This document shows positions 1 through 8,915 of a DNA stretch of 64,000 bases, one piece after another (position 1 is the stretch's first letter; every line of letters starts with the position of its first letter). The stretch is taken from positions 731,001-795,000 of the forward strand of contig NC_012965.1 of the NCBI RefSeq assembly GCF_000027005.1. The letters run 5' to 3'. This DNA is from Komagataella phaffii GS115. Its lineage: Eukaryota; Ascomycota; Pichiomycetes; Pichiales; Pichiaceae. The notes under the pieces are model-generated. The model had not been told where the DNA came from. It did not search any database and saw only the letters and a program-made list of their open reading frames with translations. Made by a program: the position numbers and the translations under genes.

Positions 1-11
1 AGTTCAAGAGA

Positions 12-1433
12 ATGTTCTTTCTATATTTGGTCAACTGTCCCAATCTCATATCCTTTCAAAGAGGGCAGTATCCCAAGCTTCGGACTGTCGATTTAAGTAA
101 TTCCACGATACAAGTTCTTCATTCATCTCTTATAAAGCATCTTGGTGCTTTATACTTGGGCAACGCAACTATTAAAGAGTTTGTAATTGACGACAACGAC
201 AATGAAGATGAGCTCACCCTTCGGCAACTAAAAACTTTGAATTTATCAAATTCCAGGATCCCAACAAATATGACAGATTTTCTTTTAAGACATATTTTTA
301 GAAAGAAGAGCAATCCCTGGGATAAAGAATGGTCGTCATTGATTTGGCAATCAGTCAATACAGATCAAGAGGTGCAAGAGGTCCAGAGTTTTATTAAGAG
401 AATTCCACAGCTCAAAAAACTGGATATATCCAATTCATCAAAAGCAAACTCATTGCTGTCCAATCTAGTGTCTGACATTCCAGAGTTTTGGAACAGCTTA
501 GAAGATTTGGATGTCTTCAATTCCAACACTGAGGGTTTTAACTTTTCAAACAGCAAATCATTGATTCACCTGGGTTGCAGCGATCCCGATGCAACTGTTT
601 TGAAAGTTGACGACATGCCCGCCTTGAAGGCGCTGGATGTCTTGGGACCCTCTAACATTGAAACTGTAAAGTTATCCAACTGCATTAGACTCGAAAAGGT
701 TGACTTCACTGGCTGCTACGCTTTGAAACGCTTTGAGTCAGACTCTTTGAGTCTTCTGCAATTGAAGTTTTCAAATAACTCATTGGAAACATGGTCCCTT
801 AATGACTCCTCTATCAGAAGCATCACGTTAGAGAACAATACAGGTTTCAGAAGGCTAGAAGGAAATTTCCCGAATTTGGAAACGTTAGATATCAGTAATA
901 GCGCTGTTGAAGTTATCAATATTCATGATGGTAGCAAATTGAAGAAGCTCAGCATTTTGAGAACTCGAAGTGTTGAAGAGATTCAAATTGATAATCTTTC
1001 AACACTACAAGAATTGCGCTATGACACCAAAGACGAAAAGAATACGAAAGCAGTAAAGGAGTTTGCAGATAAGATTTTATCAAAGAGGGAACCAAGTTTT
1101 ACAGCCAAGGTACTCCAAAGAGTCCGCTTTGAACACAGGGGCTTATTCACAGGTGGGTTCAGGTTTTTTGATAGAAGAACTGAGGAACTGGTTTGCTGCT
1201 TTAAAGATATCAACATTTCCGAAAATAAGATCAATGCAAAATGTGGCATCTGTGAGGAAAACTACGAGGAAGGTCAGAAATGTCAGATTCTCTATTGCAA
1301 GCATGCTTTTCATACTGATTGCGTAGAACAGATGCTACAAATGGGTAACGATAGGTGCAGGCATTGCAACGATGAAATTGACATTGCCTCAGTAGGTCTA
1401 AGTAGCGATCCATTGCCCTTTAGATGGTTGTAA
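12..1433 (+). CDS. Leucine-rich-repeat protein with C-terminal RING-H2 finger, 5' partial
   Basis: The frame is open back to the window edge with no upstream stop, so the first visible ATG at 12 may not be the real start and the N-terminus is probably missing. The visible 473 residues are mostly irregular leucine-rich repeats: recurring L..LD(I/L)SNS units spaced about 20-25 residues from residue 25 to about 340. The C-terminus (about residues 413-458) is a RING-H2 finger with CGIC, then YCKH, FH, DC and CRHC, in the C3H2C3 order. RING-H2 fingers usually bind an E2 and give ubiquitin ligase activity, with the LRRs possibly selecting the substrate. That role is inferred. I cannot name an orthologue. 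Confidence 0.75.
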   Translation: MFFLYLVNCPNLISFQRGQYPKLRTVDLSNSTIQVLHSSLIKHLGALYLGNATIKEFVIDDNDNEDELTLRQLKTLNLSNSRIPTNMTDFLLRHIFRKKSNPWDKEWSSLIWQSVNTDQEVQEVQSFIKRIPQLKKLDISNSSKANSLLSNLVSDIPEFWNSLEDLDVFNSNTEGFNFSNSKSLIHLGCSDPDATVLKVDDMPALKALDVLGPSNIETVKLSNCIRLEKVDFTGCYALKRFESDSLSLLQLKFSNNSLETWSLNDSSIRSITLENNTGFRRLEGNFPNLETLDISNSAVEVINIHDGSKLKKLSILRTRSVEEIQIDNLSTLQELRYDTKDEKNTKAVKEFADKILSKREPSFTAKVLQRVRFEHRGLFTGGFRFFDRRTEELVCCFKDINISENKINAKCGICEENYEEGQKCQILYCKHAFHTDCVEQMLQMGNDRCRHCNDEIDIASVGLSSDPLPFRWL

Positions 1434-1695
1434 ATTAAAATAATAAGGAGTAAACATGGTTCATGGAGTTTATAGTATTTAGTTTATATATATTGAATTA
1501 CAAGTCATCCAACCAAGAACATTTTAAATATTGAAAAGAAAATCCCTAAAAGAAGACTCTACTTTTTTGTGGTAATGATTAATATCACGCTCTAGATCCA
1601 GCAAGATAGAATATAGGGTTTTAATGATTTGAAAAATGCAGAATCAAAAGTAGTGGCCTTTATAGTAGGCAGCGAAAAAAATTAATAGCTTTATC

Positions 1696-1767
1696 GCTCT
1701 ATTGGCCAAATGGTAAGGCACCCGACTCCTAATCGGGAGACTGCGGGTTCGAGTCCCGTGTAGGGCG
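1696..1767 (+). tRNA. tRNA-Arg, anticodon CCU
   Basis: A 72-nt cloverleaf. The acceptor stem 1696-1702 pairs with 1760-1766 (with wobbles) and 1767 is the discriminator base. The anticodon stem 1721-1725/1733-1737 closes a 7-nt loop with anticodon CCT at 1728-1730, which reads the arginine codon AGG. The internal A box lies at 1703-1713 and the B box (GGTTCGAGTCC) at 1746-1756. There is no intron. CCA is not encoded, as expected for a eukaryotic nuclear tRNA. Confidence 0.95.
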
Positions 1768-1779
1768 TAATTGTTATTC

Positions 1780-1785
1780 TTTTTT
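1780..1785 (+). terminator. RNA polymerase III terminator of the tRNA gene
   Basis: A run of six T residues begins 13 nt after the tRNA 3' end. This is the normal Pol III stop signal at the normal distance. Confidence 0.75.
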
Positions 1786-1874
1786 GCCTTTAACCAAATC
1801 ATTATTTTTTCACTTTGAACCTGAAACTTTGTATTCTCTGTAACAATGTCGTAATACATTATATATCTACAATT

Positions 1875-3404
1875 TTATTCCGGATTTTCATTCGACTCTT
1901 GATGCTTTGGTGAACTTTTTTTAACAATCTCAGAACGGGTTTCCTGGTTCTTGCCTTTTGATAACCCGACGAAGCCATACGATTTTACCACCTGTGTCGA
2001 TGCTGTATCGGTTTCTGGATTTATTGACGTAAGAGAGGTTACGCTGTTTGATTTCCTAAATGAACCGCCCCGATGTCTGTCTTGGTTTCTTGAGTGATCG
2101 TAGTTTGTCCTATGTTGGTTAGCTTCATCATTGGAGTGTGTGTATTGGGATTGTGCAGATCTGCCAATTCTGGGTCCAGAAGGAAAAAAATTGGCATTCC
2201 TTCCATTGGAGTAATTTTGATGATGATTGTTTAAACGTCTGTCCTTTCTATAACCCTGCTGTGCGCTATGAAACCCTCTGGTTTGTTGAGGTGGAGGAGG
2301 TTGGAGATCGGTGGTCTTTCTTTCTTCTTTAAACCGTTTTACATCAAGCTCATGGCTCTCTTCAAAGTCAGCTAATCTTTTGGTGGGAGCAGGATGTGGA
2401 TGTGCCTTAAAATAGGGATGAGCCAATGCGTCTAGAGCATTAATTCTTTTCACAGGGTCAATTTCCAGCAGTGAAGCAAGCAGGCGGAGTCCTTCTGAAC
2501 AAAGGTGCTTTCTATAATTCTGCTCTAAAGTTCTAGTATACCTTGCGGATACATAGTTATTATAACCAGGAAGCTTGTCTGCATTTGGGAAAGAAGTGGG
2601 GGTCAAAGGACCACAAAGGTTGAAGATTAAGTGCCCTTGATCTATCTCGGTTTTCCCTTCCAATATTGGTTTCCGTTTGAAGAGCTCAGCAAATATGCAA
2701 CCAATTCCCCATATATCCACTGAAGTAGTATAGTTCTTCTCTCCTAGAACAAGTTCGGGAGGTCTATACCACCTCGTCACGACCAACCCAGTATATGACG
2801 CTAGCCCCATTCCAGTAGCACTGTCATAGCCACCAGGACCCCCGTTTGGCGTAGGCTTGGGACCATAGTATATTCTGGCTAATCCAAAGTCGGCAATTTT
2901 GACTATTCCCTGACTATCGATAAGAATATTGGAAGCCTTTATATCCCTATGAAAATAATGATTTTGATGAACGTAGTTAATGCCCTCCAGCATCTGGTAA
3001 ACAATACCTTTGATTTGGCTTTGAGTCAAATGAACTCTTGGGTTGTTTAAGAGACCAGTCAAGTCAGACGCCATGTACGGCGAGACTGTGTAAAATATAC
3101 CTGGAGACTCCTGTTTCTCTGGCTTTTCATAAATCATATCAACAAGTTGAAGGACGTTCTTGTGCTTGAGCTTTTTGAGGATAGACACTTCTCTGAACGA
3201 AGTAATTGGAAATCCATCTTTGCTATTTAGAACCATTAGTTTTTTCAAGGCACAAACCCTTCCAGTTCTTCTTTGAAGCGCCTTGGAAACTTCTCCAAAG
3301 GTTCCTTCACCTAATTTTCCAACTATTTTGTAGTCTCGCAAGGCACTTATCCCATAAAACCTCCTTTGAGGATAGCTTTTCTGCGGCGTGCTTCCCTGAC
3401 TCAT
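1875..3404 (-). CDS. BUR1: Cyclin-dependent kinase BUR1/SGV1 (CDK9-type)
   Basis: A 509-residue CDK. The glycine loop GEGTFGEV lies at about residues 32-39, the catalytic lysine is near 54, and the cyclin-binding helix PITSFRE is at 66-72, which is CDK9/BUR1-like rather than PSTAIRE. HRD is at 152-154, DFG at 172-174 and the T-loop threonine is in VVTRWYRPPE (T210). The tail of about 150 residues is rich in N, H, R and S and low in complexity, typical of BUR1. In yeasts Bur1 with Bur2 phosphorylates Spt5 and the Rpb1 linker during transcription elongation. The frame is open upstream of 3404 but has no earlier ATG, so MSQGSTPQ is taken as the start. A BUR2-type cyclin gene lies at 45046-46311. 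Confidence 0.9.
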   Translation of the reverse strand: MSQGSTPQKSYPQRRFYGISALRDYKIVGKLGEGTFGEVSKALQRRTGRVCALKKLMVLNSKDGFPITSFREVSILKKLKHKNVLQLVDMIYEKPEKQESPGIFYTVSPYMASDLTGLLNNPRVHLTQSQIKGIVYQMLEGINYVHQNHYFHRDIKASNILIDSQGIVKIADFGLARIYYGPKPTPNGGPGGYDSATGMGLASYTGLVVTRWYRPPELVLGEKNYTTSVDIWGIGCIFAELFKRKPILEGKTEIDQGHLIFNLCGPLTPTSFPNADKLPGYNNYVSARYTRTLEQNYRKHLCSEGLRLLASLLEIDPVKRINALDALAHPYFKAHPHPAPTKRLADFEESHELDVKRFKEERKTTDLQPPPPQQTRGFHSAQQGYRKDRRLNNHHQNYSNGRNANFFPSGPRIGRSAQSQYTHSNDEANQHRTNYDHSRNQDRHRGGSFRKSNSVTSLTSINPETDTASTQVVKSYGFVGLSKGKNQETRSEIVKKSSPKHQESNENPE

Positions 3405-3924
3405 AGCTGGACTTTGTGAAAAAGAAGTGGGCCCAGAGGGTTGAGAAGTTGGAAAGCTTGGTAATAAAGCAAAAATAAAAGAATGTCTCTCTAATGATTT
3501 TGATTTCAAGATATAGTATGGTACACGTCCTTCAAAAAAATCAGGTTTAACAAAACGAACGTGACGAACAGTAACAGCTGGGAAAGGGTTTGAAAAGGAG
3601 TCAATGCGCAGAATGAGACACTAGTGCGTACTTATGGGTTTCTATGAAAGTACGATGTATAAACTCTTGGTTTTATTTATTCTTTTTTTGAGAACCCCTA
3701 TCCAACATCTGACATCTAGCCAGCAATTGAAAGGAACCTAGTGATCCAACGATTCTTCATCAATGACGAAGCTGGTTCTCCAAGGCGAGTGATGAGGTTT
3801 CAAAAGTACTGCTGCAATCTTGCTCAACATAGCTGTTGAATAGTTGTTACCAGAAATGACGCTTCTTTTCCGTTGTATCATCAGCAATCTTCTAATTTTT
3901 TGCGACGTTTTGTACCAACAGTCT
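3405..3924. other. BUR1 upstream region
   Basis: Gap upstream of BUR1. It holds an open frame on the minus strand (3738-3938) that has no early ATG and may be the displaced tail of the gene at 3925-4296. I see no RNA gene or clear regulatory motif in the rest. Confidence 0.4.
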
Positions 3925-4296
3925 TCACTCCCAATCAAGTAGTTGCCTCAGCAGCATGCTAACTACTTTAGTATTCTTCTTGAGATTTTCAATCTGACAC
4001 AATCCATGAAATATCGTCAAACAGACAAGAGAAATCAGACCGATAGTCATGGTGGCGCATACTGACAGAATTTGGGGCAATGTACTGAAGTATTCACCAT
4101 GTCCAGTGTGAAATTGCTGAAACTGGCCGAGTTTCACGATGGCTTCATTCCCATAAATATGCAGCAGGTACGGGATCATCAGAATCAGTGCTTTAGTTAC
4201 CATTGAAAACAGGTTGTGCAACGTGGATGATCTCTCAAAATGTTTCAGCAACATCTCCAGGTCAAAGGGTGCAAACGCATTTCGCAAGCTTACCAT
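3925..4296 (-). CDS. Small unrecognised membrane protein, possibly frameshifted near its end
   Basis: The ATG at 4296 opens a 123-residue frame. It has two hydrophobic stretches, at about residues 30-48 and 75-97, separated by a polar stretch, so it is probably a small integral or peripheral membrane protein. It has its own gap on each side and points toward BUR1. The frame ends at 3925, but an overlapping minus-strand frame (3926-3938 overlap) continues for about 65 codons to 3738 with no early ATG of its own. The annotated end may therefore not be the true C-terminus (frameshift, sequence error or unseen splicing). I tested a few GT..AG combinations and none joined the frames in phase. I do not recognise the family. 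The N-terminal third loosely recalls Pex11-type helices, which is too weak to name it. Confidence 0.45.
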   Translation of the reverse strand: MVSLRNAFAPFDLEMLLKHFERSSTLHNLFSMVTKALILMIPYLLHIYGNEAIVKLGQFQQFHTGHGEYFSTLPQILSVCATMTIGLISLVCLTIFHGLCQIENLKKNTKVVSMLLRQLLDWE

Positions 4297-4563
4297 TTAT
4301 AAGGTTTGTTTGATTATCAGAGCGGATTCAGGGCTACCTTGCTTCCATGCATAGAAACTTATTTTGGGCCTGCCACATAAAGGGGAGTGGAGGGGACCAG
4401 TCCACTATCGATGATACCTTGCGCGATCTTCCTGCCCTTTACGGAGAGCGCAGGTGGGGAAGAAAAGCTGAGAAACCGGACAAAGGATAAAGCTGGCAGC
4501 AAAATTCCATCCTTTACATCAATCAGGAACTAAGAGGGAACATAGTGCATTTCAGTATATAAA

Positions 4564-6525
4564 CTATTCCTCAGATTTACTCTCAAAAGGTTTTAAATCT
4601 TTGGTGCCAGTTTCCCAGGATAAACCATCGTATGTAATAGTCTTGATAGCCTTTACGATATCTGCGACGCTGCCTCTGACTTGAGTGGTCGAATCTCTTT
4701 CTCTCAGAGTAACCGTTCCGTCAGCGATGGTATCAAAATCGATAGTGATACCAAATGGTGTACCGAGCTCATCGTTTCTAGCATATCTCTTACCGATCGA
4801 TGCCCCAGAATCATCAACTTTGAAAGGAATCTTTTCTTTACGTAAAACTTGGGAGATTTCCTTCACAATGGGCTTGAACTCGGCATTGGTTTGCAAGGGA
4901 ACAAGCAACACTTTGGTTGGGGCTACAATGGGTGGCAACTTCAACACACACCTGTCAGCATCATCGGGACGTGGGTAGAAAGCATGCTCAAAAATAGAAT
5001 AGATTATACGTCCAATACCGAATGAAGGTTCGATCACGTTAGGAGTGTACTCTCTGATATGTTCAGTTCTAGTCCTTCTTTCAATATGAATCAGTGAATC
5101 ATCCAACTCAATCTTCTCTTCAATACCTGGTATTTCAACCAGAATTTTACCATCTGTCGACAAATCTTTCTGTAGAGTTTCTAGTTCACACTCAGTTCTA
5201 GCAAGCAACCATTTTTCAACAGCGCCTGCATTCTTTCTGAACTTTGGCCCAAATTTTTTCTTCTCAATATCAATCTCCAGTCTGTCAACAGTAATTGGTT
5301 CCGGAAGCTTCTCTCTGACACAGAGCTTTTCATTAGTCCTTGCAGCATGTACGGATAAGTCATAAGCGGAACGATCAGCACAACCTACGCATTCAATCCA
5401 GCCGTAAGAGGTAAGCAGTTCCGCATCCCAGCAGTCTTGAGCGTAATGTGCCATCTCATTGTCCATATGTTGTCTAAATCTCAGTCTAGAAGGATCGACA
5501 CCAATAGTAATTAAGAACTGGTAGATTCTAGCAATAAAATAACCCAAAGTTTCATTGTCAACCATCTTTTCAGAAACAGCCTCACCAATGGACTTGATGG
5601 CGCATTCTGTCTTACCTTCAATCTGAGTAGATTTAGATAAAAAGTTTAACTTGATATCCTTGACGAGATCGAACTTGGAATGAGATTTGTCTTCTGGATC
5701 CACGAAGTGCTCAATTTCTGCCATCAAAAATTCTCTTACTCTAAGCAGCCCTGCTCTAGGAGAAATTTCATTTCTAAATGACTTACCAATGGAAGCAGAG
5801 GCGAAGGGCATTTTCTCATTGTTGAAGTCGTACAACTTGCTAAAGTTCAAGAACTGACCTTGAGCAGTCTCTGGACGCAAGAAACCTTTCAGGTTACCGG
5901 ATGGACCAATAGCGGTTTCAAACATTAGGTTGAACTCAATTGGGGGTTCCAATGGGTCACCGGTAGCAGGGTTCCCTATATTGTGCTTGACTATCAATTC
6001 ACCCATTTCTTCACCAGAATAGCCATCGATTTTAGCCAAAATCTGTTCATACTCTTCCTTTACATCATCGTCCAGTTTGATAGCCTTGATTTCCTTGACC
6101 TTCTTCTTTCTCTTCTTATCGTCTGATTTTCCCTCAGAGACAACCTGACCTCTAGCCTCTTGGTCACCCTTTAATCTAGCTTCCAAAACTTCCTCAATCA
6201 AATGATCAGCTCTGAAAATTTCTCCAGTTTTCAAATCTCTGCACATCCAGTCTGAAAATTTATCAACATGGCCAGATGTCTTCAAGACTTCCAACGGAGT
6301 CAGCATGGTACAGTCAACTTCCAGCATATCTTCTTCTAAAATGAAGTGTTTTCTCCAAACATCAACGATATTGGCCTGAAAGGCACATCCTGGAGGACCA
6401 TAATCATAAAGACCAGAAACACCACCATAAATTTCAAAAGCTGGTGCGAAGAAGAATCTTCGTTTCAAAACACTTTCCAACTTCTCTCTTGAAAAAGTGA
6501 AAGCTGTTGTCTCTTGCGATGTCAT
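4564..6525 (-). CDS. GRS1: Glycyl-tRNA synthetase, cytosolic form from AUG (mitochondrial form likely from upstream non-AUG)
   Basis: A class II glycyl-tRNA synthetase of 653 residues from the first ATG (6525). It charges tRNA-Gly. Family features include the N-terminal GGVSGLYDYGPPGC segment, FNLMFETAIGP and GFLRPETAQGQF (motif-2 region), the EIEHFVDPE region, SFGIGRIIYSIFEHAF (motif 3) and a C-terminal anticodon-binding domain starting near LPPIVAPTKVLLVPL. The same frame stays open for 41 codons upstream of the ATG to a stop at 6649-6651. The translated extension is rich in R/K and hydroxylated residues and nearly free of acids, like a mitochondrial presequence. S. cerevisiae GRS1 makes its mitochondrial enzyme from an upstream UUG, so a single gene probably serves both compartments here too. 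Confidence 0.95.
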   Translation of the reverse strand: MTSQETTAFTFSREKLESVLKRRFFFAPAFEIYGGVSGLYDYGPPGCAFQANIVDVWRKHFILEEDMLEVDCTMLTPLEVLKTSGHVDKFSDWMCRDLKTGEIFRADHLIEEVLEARLKGDQEARGQVVSEGKSDDKKRKKKVKEIKAIKLDDDVKEEYEQILAKIDGYSGEEMGELIVKHNIGNPATGDPLEPPIEFNLMFETAIGPSGNLKGFLRPETAQGQFLNFSKLYDFNNEKMPFASASIGKSFRNEISPRAGLLRVREFLMAEIEHFVDPEDKSHSKFDLVKDIKLNFLSKSTQIEGKTECAIKSIGEAVSEKMVDNETLGYFIARIYQFLITIGVDPSRLRFRQHMDNEMAHYAQDCWDAELLTSYGWIECVGCADRSAYDLSVHAARTNEKLCVREKLPEPITVDRLEIDIEKKKFGPKFRKNAGAVEKWLLARTECELETLQKDLSTDGKILVEIPGIEEKIELDDSLIHIERRTRTEHIREYTPNVIEPSFGIGRIIYSIFEHAFYPRPDDADRCVLKLPPIVAPTKVLLVPLQTNAEFKPIVKEISQVLRKEKIPFKVDDSGASIGKRYARNDELGTPFGITIDFDTIADGTVTLRERDSTTQVRGSVADIVKAIKTITYDGLSWETGTKDLKPFESKSEE

Positions 6526-6648
6526 GTCCCTTACTTTTCTTTCCGAAACTGATTTTATAAATCTAGAATAGAATCTGTAACCTGTGAAAAGATTTTTTCT
6601 GAGCAAAGGGGTCAAAAGTGTACAGTTAAACAGTTTTGTTCTTTGCGA
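6526..6648 (-). other. In-frame AUG-less N-terminal extension of GRS1 (candidate mitochondrial presequence)
   Basis: The region is open in the GRS1 frame from just after the stop at 6649-6651 to the AUG at 6525. Possible non-AUG starts are CTG at 6633 (A at -3), TTG at 6615 and TTG at 6606. From CTG the extension is 36 residues, with R/K repeated through it and the only acids (E, D) within the last eleven residues. This composition fits an amphipathic mitochondrial targeting signal. Which codon is used cannot be decided from sequence. Confidence 0.7.
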
Positions 6649-6865
6649 CTAACAGCTGTCGTAGATGACTAGAAGAGAAAAAATACCCTCAAACCTAAGT
6701 GACAAATGAGTAAAACACGACTCTGCAGATATATCTAATATTCATAGTTTACCTGTATAACGATTACCTACCTACCTTTATAAAACGAGCTTTCTATGTA
6801 TTCAAGACATGCAGCTCTAGCCTACCCCTTAAGGCTGAAACGTTGATTTTCTTCTGCAACATTTT

Positions 6866-8095
6866 TCAAGCCAGCGCAACGGGAGTTTTCTTGGCCTCTG
6901 GGTCGTCCTCGCTCACCACAGTATCGTCCCCATACTTCTTCCATGTATTATAGCCATAGTTAGTGTGGAGGTAGAAAGTGCTTCGGTCATAAGGAGTCAG
7001 CTTTTTTCCGTTCTTTAGTCTTTGCACTAGATCAGGGTTAGAGGTCCAAAATCTACTAGCCCCAATCAACGTTCTGTCGTTCGCATTGACATCCTTAATC
7101 AAAGAGGGAAATCCTGGGGTTGAAAGGTAGGCTCCAGAACGGACAACCACACCTTTCCAAATGTCAAGGACGAAATCATTGCTGGCAATACCCTTTCTTT
7201 GGGCCTCTTCTGCTGAGACGTCAGTAACACCACTCACTCTTGGTTCCACAATCGAAATGTATGCTAATCTGTTTCCCTGTTTTGCCCGTTTTTCAAGCTC
7301 TGAAAGGACGTATCCGTAGAGAACAATTGGATGAGGGTCGCCATTAACTCCAGCGGAACCTTGGACTTCTGCCCAAGGAGAAAGCCTGACTGCCAGCTTT
7401 TCAGCCCCAACGGTATCGATCAAAAGATCAATCACTTCAAGCAAAAATCTGGCTCTGTTTTCGATAGTACCTCCATATTGATCGGTTCGTTCATTCACAC
7501 CTTTCCCTTGCAAGAATTGGTCGAATAGGTATCCGTGAGCACCATGTACTTCGATAAAATCAAATCCCGCAACTTCGACTGCCAGCTTCGCAGCTACAAC
7601 ATACTCTTTCTTGAAGTTCTCTATGTCCTCAATGGTAGCAGCCTGGATCTCAATGCCTGCCTCCTGGGCTGCCTTTTCACTGGCTTCACTTTCGTAAAAG
7701 GCGGATGGTCCTAACAACTTCAAACCATGTTCCTTAGCCAATTTTGGAGAAGCGACCCTTCCCAGATTCCACAATTGCACCGAAATGGCAGTATTGTTTT
7801 CGTGGACTTTGTCTGTAATAGCCCTCCAAGCCTTTGCCTGTCTCTCGGACCAAATACCAGGTGCTTGATCGTACAGGCCTCCCTGCTTGGAAACGAATGT
7901 TGCCTCAGTTATGATTAGACCTCCATTATCCTTTGAACGGTCACCATAGTACTGCAGTTGTAGCTGAGAGGGAATAAAATCAACAGTCGCTCTCCTTCTA
8001 GTGGTTGGAGCATAAGTGACTCGAGTTGTCAGGTTGACGTTACCAACCTTAATTGGCTTGAAAAGGTTTGTTTCTTTCAGATCAGAAACTGTCAT
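6866..8095 (-). CDS. Old Yellow Enzyme family NADPH dehydrogenase, copy 1
   Basis: A 409-residue FMN-dependent ene-reductase that reduces activated C=C bonds using NADPH. The TIM-barrel features are all present: FKPIKVGNV near residues 12-20, APTTR at 29-33 (FMN-contacting Thr), QLWNLGR at 107-113, HGAHGYLFDQF at 184-194 with the substrate-binding H184/H187 pair and the Tyr189 proton donor, then the DQYGGTIENR motif. The pair is H-H, not the H-N of S. cerevisiae OYE1. The start at 8095 aligns exactly with the neighbouring copy. It lies head-to-tail with a near-identical paralogue exactly 2050 nt away and shares duplicated promoter sites with it, which suggests oxidative or electrophile-stress control. 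Confidence 0.93.
   Translation of the reverse strand: MTVSDLKETNLFKPIKVGNVNLTTRVTYAPTTRRRATVDFIPSQLQLQYYGDRSKDNGGLIITEATFVSKQGGLYDQAPGIWSERQAKAWRAITDKVHENNTAISVQLWNLGRVASPKLAKEHGLKLLGPSAFYESEASEKAAQEAGIEIQAATIEDIENFKKEYVVAAKLAVEVAGFDFIEVHGAHGYLFDQFLQGKGVNERTDQYGGTIENRARFLLEVIDLLIDTVGAEKLAVRLSPWAEVQGSAGVNGDPHPIVLYGYVLSELEKRAKQGNRLAYISIVEPRVSGVTDVSAEEAQRKGIASNDFVLDIWKGVVVRSGAYLSTPGFPSLIKDVNANDRTLIGASRFWTSNPDLVQRLKNGKKLTPYDRSTFYLHTNYGYNTWKKYGDDTVVSEDDPEAKKTPVALA
7503..7705. repeat. 203-bp block identical to 9553-9755 (OYE copy 1 side)
   Basis: Within the two OYE genes this block matches 9553-9755 base for base, including all third codon positions. The flanking coding sequence differs every 10-30 nt. 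It looks like a gene-conversion tract. Confidence 0.85.
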
Positions 8096-8178
8096 CTCGC
8101 TTGAAGAATCAAGAGTTAGCACCGCAAAAAGTCAAGAGGTTCCTACCTTTATACGACAGGGAGGACTGCATTAGATCA

Positions 8179-8185
8179 TTAGTAA
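8179..8185 (-). promoter_or_regulatory. Yap1-type site (TTACTAA) upstream of OYE copy 1
   Basis: TTAGTAA on the plus strand, TTACTAA on the coding strand, 84 bp upstream of the ATG. TTACTAA is the established response element of Yap1-family bZIP factors. The site sits in a block conserved with the other OYE promoter (10245-10251). Confidence 0.6.
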
Positions 8186-8392
8186 GCTAAGTGATAACGT
8201 CTTTTCAGGTCAGAATTTACAATACCAGCGCCATACAGAGCGAGTTAAATTTGAAATTTGACTGAAGATAAGGGCATCAAGCGGAGAACCGTTAGCACAA
8301 CCCAGGTGAAAGGTTCAAAGTCAATAACGCTATGACTGTTCAGATTCAGATTGGATCTTCCCGATTATGTGGCTTGGACCAAAAATAAAATG

Positions 8393-8400
8393 TTACGTAA
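8393..8400 (-). promoter_or_regulatory. TTACGTAA palindrome upstream of OYE copy 1
   Basis: An 8-bp palindrome of the Yap/CREB-like bZIP class about 300 bp upstream of the ATG. It is preceded by the same AAAATAAAATG context as the matching site at 10461-10468. Confidence 0.55.
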
Positions 8401-8915
8401 GAACACTTTGGCCCACGCTTGAATGAATCGGGCGGTCTGGGGTTGATTGTGACTGCAAAGAAATTCCAAATCCAAATGGACTGACTATCAACTCATCAAA
8501 ATGTCCTACCAGCCTTCGTTTTATTATGCTCCTACAATGATCTTAGTGAGCTGCCCTGAACAGCCTTCTCCTACTGTGTTATATTAACCGCGCAGGTTGT
8601 TTCATTTCCTGCACGCGTTTCTTTCAGGTCGTTTCTTTTAGGCGTCAGTAACTGAACTGAAAAGATAACCAGTTTCTGAATACCTCGCAACAGTGTAGCT
8701 GAGGAAATCCTTGAAATGGTCTACGAAGCACTAAAATATTGCTTTGATGGTCAAACTAATCAGGGACTCTGAAATCCTTGAATAAAGTACAACTCTATAT
8801 GCATACAGTCTCATAGTCAATCTTTATAACATTTACCTACCTTTATAACATCTATACAGCCAAGAATTCCAAAATTGCTTTAGTTGAAATGGTGATTCAT
8901 CGTCGGTAACACTGT

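Larger units (their letters stand above)
8096..8915. other. Intergenic region: promoter of OYE copy 1 and 3' flank of copy 2
   Basis: 820 bp without a credible gene. The left part is the OYE copy 1 promoter: a TATA-like TTTATA (minus-strand TATAAA) at 8148-8153 and two bZIP-type sites, listed separately. The right end (about 8790-8870) resembles the 3' flank of copy 1 (about 6740-6800), sharing a CATAGT...TACCTACCTTTATAA pattern. The duplicated unit therefore includes flanking DNA. Confidence 0.6.

Noticed and set aside
1644..1859. Minus-strand frame across the tRNA
   Set aside because: It overlaps the tRNA-Arg gene entirely and has no protein-like features.
3738..3938. Resemblance of this short frame to the C-terminus of insect odorant receptors
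   Set aside because: The match is a loose pattern of W, K/R and L spacing in a 65-residue stretch; no membrane topology supports it.
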